Positions 26,860-36,740 are shown, numbered from the stretch's first letter. The stretch is 64,000 nucleotides of DNA from an uncultured Porphyromonas sp. (GCA_934364985.1 CAKRMU010000003.1:1-64000), one strand, 5' to 3'. A program made the numbers and translations. The notes: a model not told the origin generated them from the sequence alone.

Positions 26860-27758
26860 ATATAAGCAAATTAATAATAATAGCCCTTTCGCTACTATCT
26901 CTCGCAAGTTGCAACAGCGATGAGAGCAACGTCTTAGGTAGTGGCAGCTTTGAAGCCACTGAAGTTTTAGTATCAAGCGAAGTCAATGGCAAGGTACTCA
27001 CGTGGAAAATCAAAGAAGGTGACAATCTTACCGAGGGAGAGGAGGTTGGACTCGTAGATACTACCCAGCTATACCTTAAGCGAGAAGCATTGCTGAAGTC
27101 TGGCACCGGAGTACGTGCAGCACGACCAAATATCAGTACCCAGACCGAAGCTCTTGAGGTACAACTGCGTGACCTTAGGGAGCAAAAAGGGAGGACTGAA
27201 CGATTACTTAAAGGGGGAGTAGCTACCCAAAGACAAATGGACGATGTAAATACAGCCATTGCTTCATTGGAGAGTCAATTGGCTGCGACAAGGAGTACTC
27301 TTCAGAATAGTTCCGCACAGATATCCGCCCAAAGCTCTGCAATTGACGTACAAATAAAGCAGGTTGATGATCTCATCCGTCGCTCCATTATTCGTAGCCC
27401 TATTAACGGAACCGTAACGGCTTCCTATATAAATCAAGGTGAATTGGCAGGGGCAGGGAGACCTCTCTTTAGAGTAGCTGACCTGGAGGAGATGCACCTG
27501 AGAGCTTATATTTCAGCTAATAATCTATCTAAAATTAAAGTAGGCGACAAGGTACTCGTATACGTAGACGGCATTGAAGCAGATAAGAGACAATATCAAG
27601 GAACTATCACATGGATAGCAAGCGAGGCAGAATTTACACCAAAATCTGTTCAGACCGAAGAAGAACGCTCTAATCTCGTATACGCTGTTAAGATACGTGT
27701 ACAAAATGATGGTTACTTACGCATGGGGATGTATGGAGAAGTAGGTCTTCCTCTTTGA
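26856..27758 (+). CDS. HlyD-family membrane fusion lipoprotein (YbhG-like)
   Basis: This 300-residue protein has a lipoprotein signal (LLSLASCNSDE, Cys near 20), a lipoyl/barrel-sandwich domain (about 30-60 and 180-215), a coiled-coil hairpin (about 100-175) and a beta-barrel (about 215-300). It links an inner-membrane ABC pump to the TolC-type channel. YbhG of Escherichia coli is the nearest arrangement because HlyD, fused double ATPase and two permeases follow in the same order. Confidence 0.9.
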   Translation: MNISKLIIIALSLLSLASCNSDESNVLGSGSFEATEVLVSSEVNGKVLTWKIKEGDNLTEGEEVGLVDTTQLYLKREALLKSGTGVRAARPNISTQTEALEVQLRDLREQKGRTERLLKGGVATQRQMDDVNTAIASLESQLAATRSTLQNSSAQISAQSSAIDVQIKQVDDLIRRSIIRSPINGTVTASYINQGELAGAGRPLFRVADLEEMHLRAYISANNLSKIKVGDKVLVYVDGIEADKRQYQGTITWIASEAEFTPKSVQTEEERSNLVYAVKIRVQNDGYLRMGMYGEVGLPL

Positions 27759-27789
27759 ATAATGAAGCACCAAGGCTCCTATTTTTTAT

Positions 27790-28758
27790 ATGAATAAGAA
27801 CGACATATACAAAACCTTTGCTGTCTCGGATTGTGGTCCCGTGATCAAGGCTAAGGGACTGGTGCTGACATTTAATTCGCCAAATGGTGAACTTGTAGGC
27901 GTTGGCACATCTCCAGAGGGTCTATCTTTCGAAGTCAATAAAGGCGAGATATTTGGCATCATTGGTCCGGATGGGGCTGGCAAAAGTACATTGTTTCGCA
28001 TCCTTTGTTCTCTAATGCTACCTCAAAAGGGAACGGCAAACGTAGCTGGGTATGATGTGGATAAAGATTACAAAAAACTGCGAAAAGTCATCGGTTATAT
28101 GCCAGGTAACTTTTCACTTTATTCTGATCTATCTGTGGAGGAGAATCTGAAGTTTTTTGCCACTATTTTTGACACAACAATAGAGGAAAACTACCATTTG
28201 ATTAAGGATATATATAGCCAAATCAAACCATTTAAGGATCGGAAGGCAATGTCTTTATCGGGAGGGATGAAACAGAAATTAGCTCTTTCGTGTGCACTTA
28301 TCCACAAACCTATCGTTCTCTTTTTAGACGAACCAACAACAGGGATTGACCCAATCAGCCGTGTTGATCTTTGGAATACGCTCCATAAGCTTTCAGATAA
28401 TGGTGTCACGATAGTAGTATCTACACCATATATGGATGAGGCAGCACAGTGTGACCGCATCGTATTTATGCAGAAAGGAACCTTTATGGTAGATGCTGTA
28501 GCTCCTCAAGAATTGGCAAAGAAATACCCCTATCCCATTTACGAAATTGAGGGAGACGACAGGCTTGATATATTGGAGCAGATCAGCCATTTGCCTAATG
28601 TGGTGAATAGTTTTGCCTTTGGTAACACTTTTCATGTGACGACCGAAAAGGGGATAACCGAGGACATCATCGCAGAAAAAATGCACGACTGCAAAGTCAA
28701 GATAATTAAACCAGGGCTGGAGGATGCCTTTCTCCTCCTTTCCCGATCATCAGAATAG
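27790..28758 (+). CDS. ABC transporter ATPase, first subunit
   Basis: This 322-residue ATPase has Walker A GPDGAGKST at about 57-65, the signature LSGGMKQ, Walker B IVLFLDEPTTGIDP and a normal histidine-loop region replaced by a STPYMDE stretch. It corresponds to the N-terminal half of YbhF, which is one double ATPase in Escherichia coli; here the halves are separate genes. It probably pairs with the next ATPase to drive the ABC-2 permeases. Confidence 0.9.
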   Translation: MNKNDIYKTFAVSDCGPVIKAKGLVLTFNSPNGELVGVGTSPEGLSFEVNKGEIFGIIGPDGAGKSTLFRILCSLMLPQKGTANVAGYDVDKDYKKLRKVIGYMPGNFSLYSDLSVEENLKFFATIFDTTIEENYHLIKDIYSQIKPFKDRKAMSLSGGMKQKLALSCALIHKPIVLFLDEPTTGIDPISRVDLWNTLHKLSDNGVTIVVSTPYMDEAAQCDRIVFMQKGTFMVDAVAPQELAKKYPYPIYEIEGDDRLDILEQISHLPNVVNSFAFGNTFHVTTEKGITEDIIAEKMHDCKVKIIKPGLEDAFLLLSRSSE

Positions 28759-28762
28759 ATTA

Positions 28763-29512
28763 ATGAATGATCCAGAGAAAGTCATAGAGGTAAACGAACT
28801 TACAAAAGCTTTTGGTGACTTTTATGCAGTAGACCATATTAGCTTTTGCGTTAACAAAGGTGAGATTTTTGGTTTCTTAGGTGCTAATGGAGCTGGCAAG
28901 ACAACGGCAATGAAAATGCTTTGTGGTCTAAGCAAGCCCACAAGTGGTAATGGTCAAGTAGCAGGCTGTGATATCCTTCACGAAAACGAAAAGATCAAAA
29001 AGCATATAGGGTATATGAGCCAAAAATTTGCCCTTTATGACGATTTAACCGTAAAAGAGAATATCAGGCTATTTGCTGGTATCTACAAAATGCCCATCAA
29101 GGATATCCGCAACAAAACTTATGAGATGCTTCATCGACTTGACTTTTATGAATATCGAAATACGCTCGTTAAGAAACTTCCTTTGGGATGGAAGCAAAAG
29201 TTAGCTTTCTCTATAGCTATATTTCACGAGCCAGATATAGTATTTTTGGACGAACCGACTGGTGGTGTTGACCCAATCACACGTAGGAGGTTTTGGGAAC
29301 TGATATACGAAGCAGCTTATGGGCAGTGGATAACTGTTTTCGTTACCACTCACTACATGGATGAAGCTGAATACTGCGATAGAATTTCTATAATGGTGGA
29401 TGGGAAAATAAAAGCTATGGGTACTCCTAACGTGCTTAAAGCCGAGCTCGGTGTACAGGATATGGATTCGGTATTTAAGCGAGTAGCAAGACAGGGAAGG
29501 AGGATTGAATGA
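28763..29512 (+). CDS. ABC transporter ATPase, second subunit, noncanonical signature
   Basis: This 249-residue ATPase has Walker A GANGAGKT, Walker B IVFLDEPTGGVDP and the H-loop TTHYMDE. The signature is LPLGWKQ rather than LSGGQ, which resembles the second ATPase half of YbhF. The frame is open upstream to 28724 but would overlap the previous gene; MNDPEKV, 4 bp after that stop, is the better start. One canonical and one degenerate signature suggest an asymmetric heterodimer. Confidence 0.88.
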   Translation: MNDPEKVIEVNELTKAFGDFYAVDHISFCVNKGEIFGFLGANGAGKTTAMKMLCGLSKPTSGNGQVAGCDILHENEKIKKHIGYMSQKFALYDDLTVKENIRLFAGIYKMPIKDIRNKTYEMLHRLDFYEYRNTLVKKLPLGWKQKLAFSIAIFHEPDIVFLDEPTGGVDPITRRRFWELIYEAAYGQWITVFVTTHYMDEAEYCDRISIMVDGKIKAMGTPNVLKAELGVQDMDSVFKRVARQGRRIE

Positions 29513-30633
29513 AACAAAGACTTCATAAGCAGTTTTGGGCTTTTGTGAATAAGGAATTTATTCACATCTTTAGAGACCCATACACTTTGCTAATATTAAT
29601 CCTAATGCCTGTCGTAGAGCTACTCATCTTCGGATTTGCCCTCAATATGGAAGTCACCAATATCCGTACATCTGTTATCTCTCTTAATGATGATAGAGTG
29701 GCATCTCGCCTATATGAAAAGGTTAGAGAAAACCCACACTTCGTCCTCCACGAGGAACAATTATCAGTGGATCAAGCTGAGCGACTGCTACAAGGGAATA
29801 AGATAGATATGTATATCGTCCTCCATAAAGGATTTGAGTCGAATATCCACTCTATGCAACCGACGAGTATCCAGATCGTTGTTGATGCATCCGACCCTAA
29901 CATCGGGAAAATTCGGGTTGCGTACGCCTCAGCTCTCATTAGTGAGACTATAACAGAGCTGGTGCCGGCTGAAGAAGATATCCCCTACACGATTGACGTA
30001 AATAGCCGAATGCTTTACAATCCTATGATGCACTCCAGCTACAACATTGTACCGGGTATCATGGGATTAGTGCTAATTATTCTCTGCACAATTATGACCA
30101 GTGTTAGCATTGCTCGCGAAAAAGAGCGTGGCAATATGGAGCTTCTGCTTGCCTCACCTGCCAATGCCACGGTGATGGTTTTAGCCAAGGCCGTTCCCTA
30201 TTTTGTAATATCCTTGGTGAATATGGCGTCTATTCTCTTACTCTCTTACTTCGTATTAAATGTACCGATAAGAGGGTCTTTGCTACTCATTATTTTCGTA
30301 ACCATGATCTACATTTTTGTAGCATTAGCGATTGGCTTAGCAATATCGAGTTTGGTAAGCGACCAAAAGAGTGCTGTCATTGTATCGGGGTTCGGTATGA
30401 TGATGCCCACAATCGTCCTATCTGGCATGATATTCCCAATAGCCAACATACCTGCTGCCCTTCAATGGACGACCTACACTTTTCCGGGGCGCTTCTACAT
30501 AAGTGCCATCCGAAAAGTGATGATACAAGGGTTGGGATTCATGGGAATATGGCAAGAGGTAGCGGCTCTTGTCGTTTTTGCGGTTATTATGATCTCTGTT
30601 GCAGTGGCATTTGTTAAACCTCGACTAAGATAA
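29509..30633 (+). CDS. ABC-2 permease (YbhS-like)
   Basis: This 374-residue ABC-2 type permease has an N-terminal helix (about 26-46), a large extracytoplasmic loop (about 50-185) and five further helices. Such layout is seen in YbhS and YhhJ. Its start overlaps the ATPase stop by four bases. Together with the next permease it would make the heterodimeric membrane core. Confidence 0.9.
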   Translation: MKQRLHKQFWAFVNKEFIHIFRDPYTLLILILMPVVELLIFGFALNMEVTNIRTSVISLNDDRVASRLYEKVRENPHFVLHEEQLSVDQAERLLQGNKIDMYIVLHKGFESNIHSMQPTSIQIVVDASDPNIGKIRVAYASALISETITELVPAEEDIPYTIDVNSRMLYNPMMHSSYNIVPGIMGLVLIILCTIMTSVSIAREKERGNMELLLASPANATVMVLAKAVPYFVISLVNMASILLLSYFVLNVPIRGSLLLIIFVTMIYIFVALAIGLAISSLVSDQKSAVIVSGFGMMMPTIVLSGMIFPIANIPAALQWTTYTFPGRFYISAIRKVMIQGLGFMGIWQEVAALVVFAVIMISVAVAFVKPRLR

Positions 30634-30644
30634 AGCTAAGACAA

Positions 30645-31760
30645 ATGGTATTACGTTTTTTACTTGAGAAGGAGTTTAAACAGATCGCACGGAGCCCCGT
30701 ATTTATAGGCGTTCTAATACTTTTTACAGCTCTTATGCTTTTCTTTTTCCCGTGGGAAGTTAATCAAGAATTAAAGGGAATGAAAGTCACGATTGTCAAT
30801 AACGATACTGGGGAGTATTCTCAAAGGCTTATTGCTAAAATGAATGCCACTCCCAATGTAGAGATCGAAGAGGTGACTCAGTCTTATATGGCATCTCTTG
30901 AAAATATTGAGCAACAAAGATCATTGGCTATCATCGTTATTCCTGATGATTTCAGCAAGGATATAGTGACCAATAAATCAAGCAAAGTACAGATAATGAT
31001 TAACGCCGTTGATGGCACTCAGGCAGGACTTGGACAAGAGTTTCTCTACGAACTCATTCAGGATTTTGCGACAGAGATTAGGAGGGAATCCACAGGTCTA
31101 AACCCACAAGAATTAGAGCTTGTATCTATCAATCCTATCTATAGATATAATACTTCACTTGATTATAATCTCTTTATGCTCCCAGGATTACTTGTGATAA
31201 TGCTCACGATGTATAGTAGCATTTTTGCAGGTATAAGTATCGTAAGCGAAAAGGAAATAGGGACTATTCAGCAAATCAATGTTACCCCCATTCGGCGACA
31301 CATATTTATCTTAGCCAAGATTATTCCTTTTTGGGTAATAGTTATTTTGCTTACCTGCATCAGTGTTCCTATCATACACTGGGTCTATGGTCTCGAATTT
31401 GTAGGGAGTTTCCCTCTATATCTATTTTGCGTGTTAGTCTTTGCGATAGCTCTTTCCTTTATGGGCGTTATCCTTTCGAATATGTCTGAGACGTTACAGC
31501 AAGCGATGTTTCTCGTCATCTTTTTCATTCTAATATTCTTTCTAGTCAGTGGATTATTCTCGCCCGTCGAAGCAATGCCAATATGGGCAAAAGTAATAGC
31601 GTACAGCAATCCGCTCACCTACTTCATTAGACTTACTCGGATGATATATCTCAGAGGAGCAGGACTTGTAGATATCTACCCCGATTTATTGGTAATGTTT
31701 GGCTTCCTTATCCTATTTGGTGTATTGGCCGTCGCGACACAAAAAAAGCGTTCTAACTGA
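30645..31760 (+). CDS. ABC-2 permease (YbhR-like)
   Basis: This 371-residue ABC-2 permease has the same plan as its neighbour: a first helix at about 17-37, a long periplasmic loop (about 40-170) and five helices, with SGLFSPVEAMP near the C-terminal end. It follows the first permease by 11 bp and closes the operon. The exporter may move drugs or cations as YbhFSR does, but the substrate here is unknown. Confidence 0.9.
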   Translation: MVLRFLLEKEFKQIARSPVFIGVLILFTALMLFFFPWEVNQELKGMKVTIVNNDTGEYSQRLIAKMNATPNVEIEEVTQSYMASLENIEQQRSLAIIVIPDDFSKDIVTNKSSKVQIMINAVDGTQAGLGQEFLYELIQDFATEIRRESTGLNPQELELVSINPIYRYNTSLDYNLFMLPGLLVIMLTMYSSIFAGISIVSEKEIGTIQQINVTPIRRHIFILAKIIPFWVIVILLTCISVPIIHWVYGLEFVGSFPLYLFCVLVFAIALSFMGVILSNMSETLQQAMFLVIFFILIFFLVSGLFSPVEAMPIWAKVIAYSNPLTYFIRLTRMIYLRGAGLVDIYPDLLVMFGFLILFGVLAVATQKKRSN

Positions 31761-31825
31761 CAAATACGCGATTGGCAAGGTTATTGCAGTCACTCAAATA
31801 GTAACAACAAAGATATCATATAATT

Positions 31826-32410
31826 ATGAGTAAGGATAAGCATACAGAGGATAATAAAAACAAAGAAATCATATCTGAAAATGAGGCTCAAGAGCAAAAA
31901 GATGAAGCTCAAGAACAGGTTGAGGCAACGCAAGATGAGGTAGAGGTGGCAGAAGTAGCTAATGAAGCAGAGAAATTAGAAGCAGAGCTTGAGGAGCTCA
32001 AAGAAAACCATCTACGGCTACGAGCTGAGTACGATAACTTTCGTAAACGCACTCTAAAAGAGAAAAGCGACCTCATCAAGTATGGCGGAGAAAAGACGAT
32101 TATTGGTTTCTTAGATATTATGGATGATATCGAGTTAGCCATAAAAAACATGTCTACAACCGATAGTGTTGAGGGGATGCTTGAGGGCGTCGAACTAATC
32201 CAGAATAAGTTTATAACTACCCTTAAAGCACAAGGCGTCAATGCCATGGATGTTGTAGGGCAAGATTTTGACCCTGACCAGCACGATGCCGTAGCTATGG
32301 TACCTACAGAAGAATCTGACCAGAAGGGCAAAATAATAGACTGCTTACAGACTGGATACACGCTCAATGATAAAGTTATCAGACACCCAAAAGTAGTCGT
32401 TGGCAATTAA
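31826..32410 (+). CDS. grpE: GrpE nucleotide exchange factor
   Basis: This 194-residue co-chaperone has a Glu/Gln-rich N-terminal coiled coil (about 5-90), the EYDNFRKR motif and a C-terminal beta domain ending in GYTLNDKVIRHPKVVVG. It drives ADP release from DnaK. It is followed by dnaJ after 24 bp, but dnaK itself is not in the window. This grpE-dnaJ pair without dnaK is common in Bacteroidetes. Confidence 0.96.
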   Translation: MSKDKHTEDNKNKEIISENEAQEQKDEAQEQVEATQDEVEVAEVANEAEKLEAELEELKENHLRLRAEYDNFRKRTLKEKSDLIKYGGEKTIIGFLDIMDDIELAIKNMSTTDSVEGMLEGVELIQNKFITTLKAQGVNAMDVVGQDFDPDQHDAVAMVPTEESDQKGKIIDCLQTGYTLNDKVIRHPKVVVGN

Positions 32411-32434
32411 TATTGAGGATAAAGGAATACGATA

Positions 32435-33583
32435 ATGGCAGAAAAGAGAGACTACTACGAGGTACTCGGGGTTAGTAAAAGTGCGACGGACGAAGAGATC
32501 AAAAAAGCTTACCGAAAAACCGCACTTAAGTATCACCCCGATCGTAATCCTGGAGACAAGACTGCTGAAGAGAAATTTAAGGAAGCTGCAGAAGCTTACG
32601 AAGTCTTAAGCGACCCTAACAAACGTGCGAGATACGATCAATATGGTCACGCAGGTGTTGATAACAGTGGAGGCTTTGGAGGAGCTGGCAATATGTCGAT
32701 GGAGGATATATTCCAGCAGTTTGGCGACCTCTTTGGTGGCTTTGGTGGCTTTGGTGGCTTTAGAAGCTATGGAGGAAGTACCAATACTGTCAGTTATGGT
32801 ACCGACCTTAGGGTACGTCTCCATGTGACTCTTCAGGAGATACTTAGAGGGACAACAAAAAAGATTAAAGTTAAAAAAGAGGTACATTGCTCACATTGTC
32901 ATGGCACAGGGGCTGAGGGTAATTCAGGAAGTACCACTTGCCCTACTTGTGGAGGCTCAGGTCGCATAATTCACACTCAGGAGAGCATTTTTGGTAGAAT
33001 GCAAACAGAAACGACCTGTACTACCTGTGGTGGTACTGGGAAGGTGATAAAAAATAAATGTACATACTGCGGTGGTACAGGTCTCGAAAAAGGTGAAGAA
33101 TTAATCGAAATAGAAGTCCCTGCAGGTGTCGCATCGGGTATGCAAATGACGCTCCGAGGCAGAGGCAATGCAGGAAGAAATGGTGGCCCAAATGGTGACA
33201 TTCTCGTAGAGTTTGAGGAGATACCGGATGCCGAGTTTATCCGCAATGGGAATGATGTCGTTTACAACCTCTTGATCCCTGTAACTACAGCTCTATTAGG
33301 CGATAAGATAATCGTCCCTACCCTTGATGGAAAGGTCAAGATAACCATAGAGCCGGGAACAGAATCGGGGAAGATACTAAGACTTAGAAACAAAGGACTA
33401 CCTAATGTCAGGGGCATCGGTAAAGGCGACCAGCTCATCGCCGTACATCTTTTTATCCCAAATAAGATAGACGCTAACGAGCGTAGACTTATCGATCAGC
33501 TCAAAGAGTGCCCTGACTTCCAACCAACTGAAGCTGATAAAAAAAGATTGATAGAGCAACAAAGAGCAAGATACGAGGAATAA
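32435..33583 (+). CDS. dnaJ: DnaJ (Hsp40) co-chaperone
   Basis: This 382-residue full-length DnaJ has a J domain with HPD in YHPDRNPG, a Gly/Phe-rich linker containing a GGFGGFGGF tract, four zinc-finger repeats ([32 protein letters not shown]) and a C-terminal substrate domain. It delivers substrates to DnaK and stimulates its ATPase. A strong terminator follows 25 bp after the stop. Confidence 0.97.
   Translation: MAEKRDYYEVLGVSKSATDEEIKKAYRKTALKYHPDRNPGDKTAEEKFKEAAEAYEVLSDPNKRARYDQYGHAGVDNSGGFGGAGNMSMEDIFQQFGDLFGGFGGFGGFRSYGGSTNTVSYGTDLRVRLHVTLQEILRGTTKKIKVKKEVHCSHCHGTGAEGNSGSTTCPTCGGSGRIIHTQESIFGRMQTETTCTTCGGTGKVIKNKCTYCGGTGLEKGEELIEIEVPAGVASGMQMTLRGRGNAGRNGGPNGDILVEFEEIPDAEFIRNGNDVVYNLLIPVTTALLGDKIIVPTLDGKVKITIEPGTESGKILRLRNKGLPNVRGIGKGDQLIAVHLFIPNKIDANERRLIDQLKECPDFQPTEADKKRLIEQQRARYEE
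32732..32758 (+). repeat. Three 9-bp repeats in the dnaJ Gly/Phe linker
   Basis: TTTGGTGGC is repeated three times in tandem and encodes Phe-Gly-Gly. It makes the Gly/Phe region of DnaJ variable in length by whole triplets. Confidence 0.8.
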
Positions 33584-33608
33584 TCCTCTCTATTATTCGG
33601 TATAAATG

Positions 33609-33652
33609 TGGCACCATTGTGGATACCCGATCTCCAATGGTGCCATTTTTTT
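33609..33652 (+). terminator. Rho-independent terminator after dnaJ
   Basis: An 11-bp perfect stem (TGGCACCATTG at 33609-33619, CAATGGTGCCA at 33635-33645) is followed by seven T residues (33646-33652). Confidence 0.9.
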
Positions 33653-33709
33653 CGTTGAATATTCAGACAGTCTTTATACTATAGCACATTAAGAAGCCTC
33701 AAAAAGGGA

Positions 33710-34612
33710 TCACGCATTAGCTTCCTTCTTGTCCGTTACCAAAAGCCAAACCGCTAATAAGATAACCCCCATACCTACTCCCGTAGAGAGAGATAACTTC
33801 TCACCCAAAACCAATATCCCCACTACTACAGCAGTCAAAGGCTCCATCACTCCCATAATAGACGTCGCAGTAGAGCCTATCTTAGGGATTGCGATGACAA
33901 GTAGCATATTAGAAATTACCGTAGGTACCAAACCTAATAAAAAGAGCAACCCCCAAGATGTAGGTGACGAGGGGACTTCCACCGTTCCTTTTGTACATGC
34001 AAAAGCGAGAAAATAGATCGTACAAAAGAGCATTAGATAAAACGAAAAACGCCACATCGGTACAGCAGCTATACCACTCTTATTCACCACAATAATGTAC
34101 AAAGCATAGCATAACCCACTCAAAGCGACTTTACCGATACTTCCAAAAGAGACCGCTTGCCCCGTCTCCCCTTGAGACAAAATACCAGAGAGTAATACCA
34201 CCCCACAAAAAGCCATAATCAGCGCCACAACACCCCTAATAGACATCTTCTGACCAAAAAATATCAGCATAAGAAGAGCCACCATTAAGGGATACATAAA
34301 ATGGATCACCGTTGCCATCCCCGAATTCATCGCCTTATAGCCATTGATCAAGAGGAGAGCACTAAAGAAGTAAAGCAGACTTAAGCCCAAAAGAATCATC
34401 ATATACCGACGCTCACGTAGCCGAAAAGGGATCTTCTTAATCCACATAACGAGGGCTATAAATGCCGTAGCAAAAGTAAAGCGGTAAATCAAAATATTCT
34501 CGGTCGTGTACCCCATCCGCATCAAAGGCACAGTAAATAGTGGTATCAAACCAAATGTGGCAGAAGAGAGCAGTGCAGCCACATATCCTTTACTTTTTTC
34601 TTGTATATTCAT
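33710..34612 (-). CDS. EamA-family (DMT) transporter
   Basis: This 300-residue protein has about ten hydrophobic helices and two EamA repeats (about 11-140 and 155-290), typical of drug/metabolite exporters. The open frame extends upstream to 34795 into rnhB; the start at 34612 (MNIQEKSKGY), 16 bp after the rnhB stop, begins exactly before the first helix. The substrate is unknown. The gene converges on dnaJ. Confidence 0.88.
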   Translation of the reverse strand: MNIQEKSKGYVAALLSSATFGLIPLFTVPLMRMGYTTENILIYRFTFATAFIALVMWIKKIPFRLRERRYMMILLGLSLLYFFSALLLINGYKAMNSGMATVIHFMYPLMVALLMLIFFGQKMSIRGVVALIMAFCGVVLLSGILSQGETGQAVSFGSIGKVALSGLCYALYIIVVNKSGIAAVPMWRFSFYLMLFCTIYFLAFACTKGTVEVPSSPTSWGLLFLLGLVPTVISNMLLVIAIPKIGSTATSIMGVMEPLTAVVVGILVLGEKLSLSTGVGMGVILLAVWLLVTDKKEANA

Positions 34613-34628
34613 ACCGTCAGCATTCAGA

Positions 34629-35237
34629 TTAAAACGAATCAAAGAGTGTCGGCTGGCAAGGAGCAAATGAGAGTCTATGGTAAGGGGTAGTACCCCACTT
34701 ATGAATGGCTTCAATATGCTTACGTGTACCATAGCCCATATTATGGTGCCAATCGTATTGAGGATACTCCTCTGCCAATCTGCACATAAGAGCATCTCTG
34801 TAGGTCTTTGCTAAGATTGAAGCAGCAGCAATACTCGCCACACGATCATCGCCACCCACCAATGTCTCGTAGGGTATCTGTAGCTCGCTTCTGAAGCGAT
34901 TACCATCGATTAATAGATACTCCGGCTCTATCGAAAGGTGCTTAATCGCCATCGTCATTGCCCTAAAAGTAGCATTAAGGATATTAATAGCATCTATTTC
35001 TCTCGGAGCTACCTCTCCGATAGCGTAAGCCAAAGCCTCAGACTTAATAGCCTCAGCCAATCGCTCACGTTGTCTGGGAGAGAGTTTCTTGGAGTCATGC
35101 AATCCCTCAATTGCACATCGGGGTGGCAGGATAACAGCAGCGGCAACGACGGGACCGGCAAGGCACCCACGCCCCACTTCGTCTACCCCGGCTTCGAGCC
35201 TACTCTCTAATAACCTAATGGGTAATTCGGGCTTCAT
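34629..35237 (-). CDS. rnhB: Ribonuclease HII
   Basis: This 202-residue enzyme cleaves RNA in RNA-DNA hybrids. Catalytic acidic residues lie in GVDEVGRGCLAGPV and LLIDGNRF, and the YPQYDWHHNMGYGTRKH segment is also conserved. The reading frame is open far upstream through the neighbouring gene; MKPELPI gives the usual 13-16 residues before the core. A second option, MSSANSERG at 35264, overlaps the CDF gene by 17 bp. Confidence 0.92.
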   Translation of the reverse strand: MKPELPIRLLESRLEAGVDEVGRGCLAGPVVAAAVILPPRCAIEGLHDSKKLSPRQRERLAEAIKSEALAYAIGEVAPREIDAINILNATFRAMTMAIKHLSIEPEYLLIDGNRFRSELQIPYETLVGGDDRVASIAAASILAKTYRDALMCRLAEEYPQYDWHHNMGYGTRKHIEAIHKWGTTPYHRLSFAPCQPTLFDSF

Positions 35238-35247
35238 TCCTCGCTCA

Positions 35248-36165
35248 CTATTTGCTGAAGACATAGGGATGTAGCGGTTCGGTGTGGATGATAATATGCG
35301 TACCCGCTCCAAACCTTTCCCTAAGTGCGTTTTCGAGAAGGATAGTTCGCTCGTGGGCGACGTGCAGCGATGTATTGCCATCCATACGAATATCCATCTC
35401 GATAGCAATTGTATCACTCCCCGTCATACGCGTACGCAGGTTATGAGGATCGCTAATACCATCAATACCTCGAGCTATATTTATGATCTCCTCCTCCGTA
35501 TCATGTGGCAGACTAGCTTCGGTAAGCTTTCGCAGAGCCGGATGACACACCTCAACGCCCATTTTCATCACAAAGCAAGCCACCACGATAGCGGCAATAG
35601 GCTCCATTAGCTGTGCAGTACCACCGAAAAGGATAGACGACCCTGCCCCCACTAATACTGCAAACGATGTAAATACGTCACTTCGGTGATCCATAGCCTC
35701 GGCTCTGAGCACCTCACTACGCGTTTCATTGGCTTTCTTAATCGTATAACGATAGGCGAATTCCTTAAGAAGCATAGCAAAAATAGCGACCCCTAAGACC
35801 GTTTTTTCGGGCTGAATAGGCAGAGTCCCCTTCTTAAAAAAATCCGCGATAACCTCTCCTGCATGCACGATAATTAGAATCGCCGCCACAATCATGGCAA
35901 ACCCCAATGCAAGACTTGCTACCGTCTCATACTTCCCATGACCATAATCGTGATCGTCGTCCTGTGGTTTTCCCGAAAGCTTAAGGAAGACATAGACCAC
36001 AAGATTAGAAATAATATCCGTGAGAGAATTGATACCATCAGCAATCAGTGCGGCACTATGCCCCAATATCCCCACTACAAGCTTTAGGGGCGGTAATATA
36101 CAATTTACCCACAAACTCAGACGATATGCCGATACTTTGGCTTTATGATTATCAGAAGTCCCCAT
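35248..36165 (-). CDS. Cation diffusion facilitator family transporter
   Basis: This 305-residue membrane protein exports divalent metal ions (Zn, Fe, Mn or Co) by proton exchange. Six helices are seen in the first 200 residues; metal-site residues lie in ADGINSLTD and in DHRSDVFTS. The C-terminal cytosolic domain (about 210-300) resembles the ferredoxin-like dimer domain of CDF proteins. It ends 10 bp before the rnhB start. Confidence 0.92.
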   Translation of the reverse strand: MGTSDNHKAKVSAYRLSLWVNCILPPLKLVVGILGHSAALIADGINSLTDIISNLVVYVFLKLSGKPQDDDHDYGHGKYETVASLALGFAMIVAAILIIVHAGEVIADFFKKGTLPIQPEKTVLGVAIFAMLLKEFAYRYTIKKANETRSEVLRAEAMDHRSDVFTSFAVLVGAGSSILFGGTAQLMEPIAAIVVACFVMKMGVEVCHPALRKLTEASLPHDTEEEIINIARGIDGISDPHNLRTRMTGSDTIAIEMDIRMDGNTSLHVAHERTILLENALRERFGAGTHIIIHTEPLHPYVFSK

Positions 36166-36223
36166 ATACCTTAGTACAATCTATCCCTTCAACACTCAGT
36201 AGTAATACAGAAAACGAATCGTG

Positions 36224-36231
36224 CAAAGATA
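36224..36231 (-). promoter_or_regulatory. Putative cation diffusion facilitator -7 element
   Basis: The minus strand reads TATCTTTG, 59 bp before the ATG at 36165. A TTG-like triplet lies about 18 bp further upstream. Confidence 0.45.
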
Positions 36232-36472
36232 CCAAATAAGACAATACCCCAATGGACAATATCACACACGCCCATTGAGTAGAAGTATGAGGCAAACGTT
36301 ACTCCTGTACTTTGCCGGTACGAGCTGAGTAGGTCCCCAATGACCAAAGCTTAATAACGATAAATCATAGTGCAGGAGCCGCCTCACGAAGTAATCATTA
36401 AAGCTAATCTCAATTATCGCCAAATCATTCAATAGATACTTTATAAATCGGATTGAAGTATTGAGGCAAAAC

Positions 36473-36579
36473 GGATATCCTATATCAGCCAAAGCAAATA
36501 CCCTAAATTAGCCGAGACGAATACCCTATATTCGCCAAGGCTAATACCTGGTATCCATAAAGGCTTATTACCGATATCC
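36473..36579. repeat. 23-bp modular repeat array 5 (107 bp, 5 modules)
   Basis: Modules start at 36473, 36496, 36519, 36542 and 36565: GGATATCCTATAT, AAATACCCTAAAT, GAATACCCTATAT, TAATACCTGGTAT and a 15-bp last unit ending TATCC. Spacers are CAGCCAAAGC, TAGCCGAGAC, TCGCCAAGGC and CCATAAAGGC. The total is 4 x 23 + 15 bp. Confidence 0.88.
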
Positions 36580-36700
36580 TCCATAGCGAACTTCAGCACT
36601 ACATAAAACGGGACCTCCGACAACCAAAATATAATACTTACCGGATACGTCCCTTCGCATAGCTCCAATACCCATTACATTATTAATTAAGTATTTTTGG

Positions 36701-36708
36701 TAACTTTG
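36701..36708 (+). promoter_or_regulatory. Putative DUF5020 gene -7 element
   Basis: TAACTTTG matches the -7 consensus. It lies 121 bp after array 5 and 62 bp before the chosen ATG. A leader hairpin starts six bases after it. Confidence 0.5.
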
Positions 36709-36713
36709 TGGTT

Positions 36714-36740
36714 GGGATCACTGGTATGTGATCTCTTTTT
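36714..36740 (+). terminator. Attenuator-like hairpin in the DUF5020 leader
   Basis: An 8-bp stem (GGGATCAC at 36714-36721, GTGATCTC at 36728-36735, one G-U pair) has a six-base loop and is followed by T residues (36735-36741). It lies immediately after the predicted transcription start and before the ATG, so it could stop transcription early. Confidence 0.5.

Noticed and set aside
34613..34795. A 61-residue N-terminal extension of the EamA transporter
   Set aside because: It overlaps rnhB in another frame and is not part of the family; the internal ATG precedes the first helix.
36262..36668. Two short minus-strand open frames of 76 and 62 codons
   Set aside because: They run through repeat array 5 and its surroundings, have no domain, no ribosome binding site and composition unlike the neighbouring genes.
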